A stretch of 64,000 nt of DNA. Source: Burkholderiales bacterium (GTDB lineage: Bacteria; Pseudomonadota; Gammaproteobacteria; Burkholderiales; Burkholderiaceae_E). Location: positions 1-64,000 of the forward strand of contig QEVL01000017.1 in NCBI GenBank assembly GCA_003577305.1, written 5' to 3'. The notes below the pieces were generated by a model. The model was given only the letters and a program-made list of their open reading frames with translations. It had not been told where the DNA came from and searched no databases. The first letter of the stretch is position 1; each line of letters opens with the position of its first letter. Below, one piece after another: positions 56,928-64,000 of the stretch. Made by a program: the position numbers and the translations under genes.

Positions 56928-57018
56928 CCGATCAGGGCACCGTTCGCGGGCCGGTTGCGCCCCGGCACGTCGCTGGAGCCTGCCTCCACGCGTCGATCGA
57001 TGCGCAGCGAAGTCTTTG

Positions 57019-57048
57019 ATTATATACGAGCTGCGGACTGCGGATCAA
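57019..57048 (-). promoter_or_regulatory. promoter of the tRNA-Val/tRNA-Asp operon
   Basis: On the minus strand TTGATC (57043-57048) and a perfect TATAAT (57019-57024) are 18 bp apart. Transcription would start near 57012, about 85 nt before tRNA-Val. It sits just after the hupB stop. Confidence 0.65.
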
Positions 57049-57070
57049 CCGGCCGCATCCGCGGCGCCGC

Positions 57071-57343
57071 TCAATTGATTGCGTCTTTCAGCGCCTTGCC
57101 CGGGCGGAACTTCGGCACCTTCGCCGCCTTGATGCGGATCGTCGCGCCGGTGCGCGGGTTGCGGCCGCTGCGCGCGGCGCGCTTGCCCACCGCAAAGGTG
57201 CCGAACCCGACCAGCGTCACGGTGCCGCCCTTGCGCAGCGTCGTGCGCACTGCGCCGACCAGTGCATCGAGCGCGCGACCCGCGGCGGCCTTGGAGATGT
57301 CGGCCTGCTTCGCGATGTGGTCGATCAGTTCGGTCTTGTTCAC
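57071..57343 (-). CDS. hupB: DNA-binding protein HU-beta
   Basis: A nucleoid-associated protein that bends DNA as a dimer. It has 90 residues, the exact family length, when started at the GTG at 57343 (next residues [11 protein letters not shown]). The signature [22 protein letters not shown] forms the DNA-binding arms. A longer upstream frame adds 30 residues with no similarity. It lies downstream of lon, as in E. coli, but has its own strong promoter. Confidence 0.96.
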   Translation of the reverse strand: MNKTELIDHIAKQADISKAAAGRALDALVGAVRTTLRKGGTVTLVGFGTFAVGKRAARSGRNPRTGATIRIKAAKVPKFRPGKALKDAIN

Positions 57344-57444
57344 GGAAAGCCCCCTCACTGCGGATTTGTGCTGGACGCGCGCGGCACTGCGCGCTTCGGG
57401 TCTTGCTGGATGTTGCGGCCGCTGGCGCGGCAAGGCGGAGCCGT

Positions 57445-57473
57445 ATTAAATCGCCGGGCCCGGCGAGTGTCAA
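57445..57473 (-). promoter_or_regulatory. hupB promoter with palindromic spacer
   Basis: On the minus strand a perfect TTGACA (57468-57473), a 17-bp spacer and TTTAAT (57445-57450) make a near-consensus sigma-70 promoter about 95 nt upstream of the hupB GTG. The spacer contains a 16-bp perfect palindrome (TCGCCGGGCCCGGCGA, 57451-57466), which may be an operator. As a GC stem followed by ATTTAAT, it might also serve as a weak terminator for lon. Confidence 0.75.
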
Positions 57474-57531
57474 GCCGAGCCGCGGCGATGAGAACGGCCG
57501 TTTTTCCTCTGTACGAGCGTCGTGTTCCCTG

Positions 57532-59949
<2,418 letters not shown>

Positions 59950-59965
59950 GTGCACCTCCCGGCCG

Positions 59966-59993
59966 ATGTTGCGCCTCCAGCGGGGATTTCAAG
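59966..59993 (-). promoter_or_regulatory. possible heat-shock-type promoter of lon
   Basis: CTTGAAA (59987-59993), a sigma-32-like -35, is followed 15 bp later by CAACAT (59966-59971). The -10 match is poor, and transcription would begin almost at the Shine-Dalgarno. The rest of the 222-bp gap between clpX and lon holds no gene but has GC-rich inverted repeats after the clpX stop (around 60070-60115). Confidence 0.25.
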
Positions 59994-60171
59994 CTTCTGC
60001 GGCCGAGGATACGACGTTTCGGGCTGCGAGCCCGTGCAGCGGCGTTCCGGCGTGGGGCGAATCGGCAACGCACGCGGCCGGCGGCGCCTGCGCGCGCCCG
60101 CCGGCGCCGCGCGCAATGCCGGCGATCTTCGGCGAACGGGGGCCGATCGGGTCGCGATCGACTGCGATGCG

Positions 60172-61437
60172 TCAGTTCGAGCCCGAGACCCGCGGCGCTT
60201 CGGCGTAGATGACCAGGGGCTTGCCCTCGCCCTCGATCGCGTTCTCGTCGACCACCACTTTCTGCACGTTCTGCAGGCTGGGCAGGTCGAACATGATGTC
60301 GAGCAGCGTCTGCTCGAGGATCGAGCGCAGCCCGCGCGCCCCGGTCTTGCGCTTGAGCGCCTTGCGGGCGACCGCCTGCAGCGCCGCCGGACGCAATTCG
60401 AGGTCGACGCCTTCCATTGCGAACAGCCGCTGGTACTGCTTGACCAGCGCGTTCTTCGGTTCGACCAGGATCTGCACCAGCGCGTCGGCATCGAGTTCGT
60501 CGAGCGTGGCCACGACCGGCAGCCGTCCGACCAGTTCGGGGATGAGGCCGAACTTGACCAGGTCTTCGGGTTCGACTTCGCGCAGCACTTCCCCGACCGC
60601 GCGCTCGCTGGCGCTGCGCACCTCGGCGGCAAAACCGATGCCCGAGCGCTCGGAGCGGTTGCGGATGACCTTCTCGAGACCGTCGAACGCGCCGCCGCAG
60701 ATGAACAGGATGTTGGTCGTGTCGAGCTGGACGAAGTCCTGGTTCGGATGCTTGCGCCCGCCCTGCGGCGGCACCGACGCGACCGTGCCCTCGATCAGCT
60801 TGAGCAGCGCCTGCTGCACGCCCTCGCCGGAGACGTCGCGGGTGATCGACGGGTTGTCGGACTTGCGCGAGATCTTGTCGATCTCGTCGATGTAGACGAT
60901 GCCGCTCTGCGCCTTCTCGACCTCGTAGTTGCAGTTCTGCAGCAGCTTCTGGATGATGTTCTCGACGTCTTCGCCGACGTAGCCCGCCTCGGTGAGCGTG
61001 GTGGCGTCGGCGATCACGAACGGCACGTTGAGCAGGCGCGCCAGCGTCTGCGCGAGCAGCGTCTTTCCCGAGCCGGTGGGGCCCACCAGCAGGATGTTGC
61101 TCTTGGCGAGCTCGACGTCGTCTTTCTTGCCCTTGTGGCGCAGCCGCTTGTAGTGGTTGTAGACCGCCACCGAGAGGATCTTCTTGGCGCTCTCCTGGCC
61201 GATCACGTACTGGTCGAGGATGCCGCAGATCTCGGCCGGGGTCGGCAGGCCGCCCTTCTGGCTGCCCGCGGCGCCGTCGGCCTGGGTTTCGTCACGGATG
61301 ATGTCGTTGCACAGTTCTATGCATTCGTCGCAGATGAACACCGAGGGACCGGCGATCAGCTTGCGCACCTCATGCTGGCTCTTGCCGCAGAACGAGCAGT
61401 ACAGCAGTTTCTCGGTGGAACCCTTCTTGTCGGTCAT
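60172..61437 (-). CDS. clpX: ATP-dependent Clp protease ATP-binding subunit ClpX
   Basis: An unfoldase that recognises tagged proteins (including tmRNA-tagged ones made with SmpB) and feeds them to ClpP. At 421 residues it has the N-terminal four-Cys zinc-binding domain ([20 protein letters not shown]), Walker [13 protein letters not shown], Walker [11 protein letters not shown], and the IGF-type loop region near [11 protein letters not shown]. It follows clpP by 66 bp. Confidence 0.98.
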   Translation of the reverse strand: MTDKKGSTEKLLYCSFCGKSQHEVRKLIAGPSVFICDECIELCNDIIRDETQADGAAGSQKGGLPTPAEICGILDQYVIGQESAKKILSVAVYNHYKRLRHKGKKDDVELAKSNILLVGPTGSGKTLLAQTLARLLNVPFVIADATTLTEAGYVGEDVENIIQKLLQNCNYEVEKAQSGIVYIDEIDKISRKSDNPSITRDVSGEGVQQALLKLIEGTVASVPPQGGRKHPNQDFVQLDTTNILFICGGAFDGLEKVIRNRSERSGIGFAAEVRSASERAVGEVLREVEPEDLVKFGLIPELVGRLPVVATLDELDADALVQILVEPKNALVKQYQRLFAMEGVDLELRPAALQAVARKALKRKTGARGLRSILEQTLLDIMFDLPSLQNVQKVVVDENAIEGEGKPLVIYAEAPRVSGSN

Positions 61438-61503
61438 GTTCGCTCCGGCCTGCCGGACTGCCGGGCGCGCCGCGGCCGGCGCTGCCCGGTCGGGTGGCGC
61501 CGC

Positions 61504-62166
61504 TCAGGCACCTTCGCCCCGCCTTGACAGAACCCTGTCGATCAGTCCGTAGCTTACCGCATCTTCCGAGGACATGAAGTTGTCGCGATCGGTGTCGGCC
61601 GCAATGCGCTCGAGCGGCTGCCCGGTCTTCTCGGCGAGGATCCGGTTCAGCCGCTCGCGCGTGTACAGGATCTCGCGCGCGTGGATCTCGATGTCCGAGG
61701 CCTGGCCGTGCGCGCCGCCCGAGGGCTGGTGGATCATGATGCGCGCGTTGGGCAGCGCGAAGCGCTTGCCCTTGCTGCCCGCGGCGAGCAGGAACGCACC
61801 CATGCTCGCGGCGATGCCCAGGCACAGCGTGCTGACCTCCGGCTTGATGAACTGCATCGTGTCGTAGATCGCGAGTCCCGCCGACACCGACCCGCCGGGC
61901 GAGTTGATGTAGAAGGAGATGTCCTTGTCGGGGTTCTCGGATTCGAGGAACAGCAGCTGCGCCACGATCAGGTTCGCCGACTGATCCATGACCGGGCCGA
62001 CGAGGAAGATCACGTGCTCGCGCAGCAGCCGCGAATAGATGTCGTAGGCGCGCTCGCCACGCCCGCTCTGCTCGATGACGATCGGGACCATGCCCAGTCC
62101 CTGCGTCTCCTGGTGCTGCGCCAGGTGGGCGCTGACCAGGTCTTCCACCAAGCTGTTGAAGCTCAT
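61504..62166 (-). CDS. clpP: ATP-dependent Clp protease proteolytic subunit ClpP
   Basis: A serine protease that forms a two-ring 14-mer. It has 220 residues from the ATG at 62166. The catalytic Ser is in [11 protein letters not shown], the His in IMIHQPSGG, and the Asp in the C-terminal DRDNFMS region. The N-terminal extension ([19 protein letters not shown]) is longer than the mature family start and may be removed as a propeptide. It follows tig by 32 bp. Confidence 0.98.
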   Translation of the reverse strand: MSFNSLVEDLVSAHLAQHQETQGLGMVPIVIEQSGRGERAYDIYSRLLREHVIFLVGPVMDQSANLIVAQLLFLESENPDKDISFYINSPGGSVSAGLAIYDTMQFIKPEVSTLCLGIAASMGAFLLAAGSKGKRFALPNARIMIHQPSGGAHGQASDIEIHAREILYTRERLNRILAEKTGQPLERIAADTDRDNFMSSEDAVSYGLIDRVLSRRGEGA

Positions 62167-62198
62167 GCCTGTCTCCGTTGAATGCGGTTCGCGCGCTC

Positions 62199-63503
62199 TC
62201 AGCTGGCCGCCATCAGTTCTTCGAAGGCGAGCTCGCGGTCGGTCACGCGCGCTTTCGACTGCACCCAGTCGACCACGTTCTGCTCGACGACGATCGCCTC
62301 GATCTCGGCCAGCCGGTTGCGGTCGCTGAAGTAGTAGCGCACCACCTCGGCCGGGTTCTCGTAGGCCTGCGCGAATTCCTCGATCTGCCTGCGGATCTGG
62401 TCGGGCTTGGCCTGCAGGCCGTGCACGCGCACGATCTCGGCCACGATCAGGCCCAGGCGCACGCGCCGCTCGGCCTGGTCGCGGAAGGTGTCGGGCGGAA
62501 TCGCCGGCAGGTTCTTCGGGTCCATGCCGCGCCGCCTGAGGTCTTCGATCGCGCGTTCGCCCAGGGCGTTGCTCTCGGCCTCGACCAGCGCCCTGGGCAG
62601 TTCGATGTTCGCGAGTCCGGCGATGGCCTCCATCGCGGCGACCTTGTTGCGCGCGCGCACCCGCTGCGCGACCTCGCGCTCGAGATTGGCACGGATGTCG
62701 GCGCGCATTCTGGCCAGATCGCCGTCGGGCACGCCGAGCTGGCGCGCGAACGCCTCGTCGACCTCCGGCAGCTGCGGCGCCTCGACCTTCTTCACGCTGA
62801 CCTCGAACTGCGCGGTCTTGCCGGCGAGCTCGGCCGACCCGTAGTCGGCCGGAAAGGCGACCGGGAAGGTCTTCGTCTCGCCGCTGCCCGCGCCGCGCAC
62901 ACCCGCCTCGAAATCGGGCAGCATCCGTCCTTCGCCCAGCACGAACGGGAAATCGGTGGCCGATCCGCCCTGGAACGCCACCCCGTCGATCGTACCGGTG
63001 AAGTCGATCGTGACGCGGTCGCCGTCCTGCGCCGCACGCTCGGCCTGCGACCAGGCGACACGCTGCTTGCGCAGCACCCCGATCGTCCTGTCGACGTCGG
63101 CCTCGCCCACCGGGCACGACACCCGCTCGAGCTCGAGCACGGACGGATCGCCCAGCACGATCTCGGGATAGACCTCGAAAGTCGCGGTGAAGCCGAGTTC
63201 GTGCTCGGGCGTGCCTTCGCGCGACTCGATCCGCGGCTGGCCGGCCACGCGCAGCTTGTGCTCGTCGACGGCCTCGCTGAACGCCTTCGAGACCGCGTCG
63301 CCCAGCACCTCGGCGTGTACCTGCGAGCCGTAGGAGCGCTCGATCATCTTCATCGGCACCTTGCCCGGCCGGAAGCCGGGCATCTTCACGTTGCGCGAAA
63401 GCTTGCGCAGGCGCTCGCCCACCTGGCGGTTGATCTCGGCCACCGGCACGGCCATGGCCAGCTTGCGCTCGAGCGCGCCGGTCGTTTCAAGTTGCGTTGC
63501 CAT
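62199..63503 (-). CDS. tig: trigger factor
   Basis: A ribosome-bound chaperone with prolyl isomerase activity. At 434 residues it has the N-terminal ribosome-binding signature in [12 protein letters not shown], the FKBP-type domain (about residues 150-245, [16 protein letters not shown]) and the C-terminal helical arms. It leads tig-clpP-clpX-lon, the usual order, and lies directly after tRNA-Leu. Confidence 0.98.
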   Translation of the reverse strand: MATQLETTGALERKLAMAVPVAEINRQVGERLRKLSRNVKMPGFRPGKVPMKMIERSYGSQVHAEVLGDAVSKAFSEAVDEHKLRVAGQPRIESREGTPEHELGFTATFEVYPEIVLGDPSVLELERVSCPVGEADVDRTIGVLRKQRVAWSQAERAAQDGDRVTIDFTGTIDGVAFQGGSATDFPFVLGEGRMLPDFEAGVRGAGSGETKTFPVAFPADYGSAELAGKTAQFEVSVKKVEAPQLPEVDEAFARQLGVPDGDLARMRADIRANLEREVAQRVRARNKVAAMEAIAGLANIELPRALVEAESNALGERAIEDLRRRGMDPKNLPAIPPDTFRDQAERRVRLGLIVAEIVRVHGLQAKPDQIRRQIEEFAQAYENPAEVVRYYFSDRNRLAEIEAIVVEQNVVDWVQSKARVTDRELAFEELMAAS

Positions 63504-63560
63504 CTCGGGTCATCCAGGATCTCGAACAGGGAGGCGATCCGCGTGGATCGCGAGGTGCCG

Positions 63561-63645
63561 TGGTGCGGCCGAAAGGACTCGAACCTTCACGCCTCGCGGC
63601 GCCAGGACCTAAACCTGGTGCGTCTACCAATTCCGCCACGGCCGC
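63561..63645 (-). tRNA. tRNA-Leu (TAG)
   Basis: An 85-nt tRNA with the long variable arm typical of leucine. Acceptor GCGGCCG/CGGCCGC, anticodon loop TTTAGGT (anticodon TAG), T-loop TTCGAGT and encoded CCA. A TAGAAT -10 candidate lies at 63656-63661 on the minus strand. Confidence 0.97.
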
Positions 63646-63705
63646 GAAACCGCCCATTCTAAACGATGCGGCAGCGAGCCCCGGCACCGCGCATCCGGCC
63701 CGGCC

Positions 63706-63711
63706 TACAAT
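63706..63711 (+). promoter_or_regulatory. -10-like TACAAT 7 bp before the hpnC ATG
   Basis: TACAAT ends 7 bp before the ATG at 63719; the bases between (CGCGGCC) hold no Shine-Dalgarno. It fits a leaderless start, as at map and the 3-hydroxyacyl-CoA dehydrogenase. Confidence 0.45.
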
Positions 63712-63718
63712 CGCGGCC

Positions 63719-64000
63719 ATGTCATCCACCCTGCTCGGCCCGCTCGACCACTACGAGAACTTCCCGGTGGGTTCGCTGCTCGTTCCGGCGCGGCTGCGCC
63801 CGGCGGTCGTGGCGATCTACCGGTTCGCACGCCACGCCGACGATCTCGCCGACGAGGGCGACGCCTCGCCGACCGAGCGGCTGGCGGCGCTCGGCGAGCT
63901 CGATCGCGCACTGCGCGGCGAGACCGGCGATCCGCCGGTGCTCGCCCGGCTGCGCCCTCACCTGCAGGCGCACGCGCTGCCGGTGGAGCCGCTGCGCGCA
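63719..64000 (+). CDS. hpnC: squalene synthase HpnC, partial
   Basis: The first 94 residues of a trans-isoprenyl diphosphate synthase-like protein, cut by the window edge. HYENFPVGSLLVPARLR and the Asp-rich substrate motif YRFARHADDLADEGDA match the HpnC family, which with HpnD and HpnE makes squalene for hopanoids. The full length should be about 270-290 residues. hpnD and hpnE would be expected just downstream. Confidence 0.88.
   Translation, partial: MSSTLLGPLDHYENFPVGSLLVPARLRPAVVAIYRFARHADDLADEGDASPTERLAALGELDRALRGETGDPPVLARLRPHLQAHALPVEPLRA

Overview
This is a GC-rich chromosomal segment of a betaproteobacterium, most likely in the order Burkholderiales. The evidence is gene order and family content: the run rpsB-tsf-pyrH-frr-uppS-cdsA-dxr-rseP-bamA-skp-lpxD-fabZ-lpxA-lpxB-rnhB, the divergent ppsA/ppsR pair, smc-zipA-ligA, and tig-clpP-clpX-lon-hupB. 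It is almost entirely core genome. I see no prophage, insertion sequence, CRISPR array or integron. The nearest thing to an accessory boundary is the extreme left edge.

Layout. 1-3136: guaB-guaA (GMP synthesis), with an AT-rich stretch and a possible gene start after guaA. 3285-5188: a DUF4124 protein, the ratA-rnfH pair and smpB. 5225-7794: a DnaQ-like exonuclease and a CBS/cyclic-nucleotide-binding/DUF294 nucleotidyltransferase-like protein. 7911-8824: a decayed branched-chain amino acid binding-protein gene. 8931-12295: ppsA and its regulator ppsR, ending in a 161-bp palindrome. 12445-27719: a long minus-strand block for translation factors, isoprenoid and phospholipid precursors, outer-membrane assembly and lipid A. 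27986-31353: map and glnD (PII uridylylation). 31421-40089: minus-strand mtnP, galU, ligA, zipA and smc. 40264-46832: queF, a dapD remnant, pilU, an ArsC/Spx-like gene, dapE, prmB and an ABC-F ATPase. 46838-52981: a glutathione S-transferase and a plus-strand acyl-CoA oxidation cluster with one frameshifted member. 53014-56655: a DUF1178 protein, mnmH and ppiD. 56721-63645: tRNA-Asp, tRNA-Val, hupB, lon, clpX, clpP, tig and tRNA-Leu, a protein quality-control block. 63719 to the end: the start of a squalene-synthase-like hopanoid gene.

How the genes work together. The envelope block makes isoprenoid carrier (dxr, uppS), phospholipid precursor (cdsA), lipid A (lpxD, fabZ, lpxA, lpxB) and the machinery that receives outer-membrane proteins (skp, bamA, with rseP for stress signalling). 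These sit beside ribosome genes (rpsB, tsf, frr) and pyrH. The tig/clpXP/lon block folds and degrades proteins. ppiD folds exported proteins.

Most notable observations: (1) a multiply broken dapD relic directly upstream of pilU and close to an intact dapE; (2) a livK-type pseudogene with at least two deletions and one homopolymer insertion; (3) an apparent 8-bp deletion that frameshifts a phosphotransferase gene; (4) a 161-bp palindrome whose 12-bp terminal motif recurs after smpB; (5) three genes (map, a 3-hydroxyacyl-CoA dehydrogenase, hpnC) with a -10-like hexamer only 6-7 bp before ATG and no Shine-Dalgarno, suggesting leaderless mRNAs; (6) a strong hupB promoter with a 16-bp perfect palindrome in its spacer. 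I found no convincing new multi-gene system.
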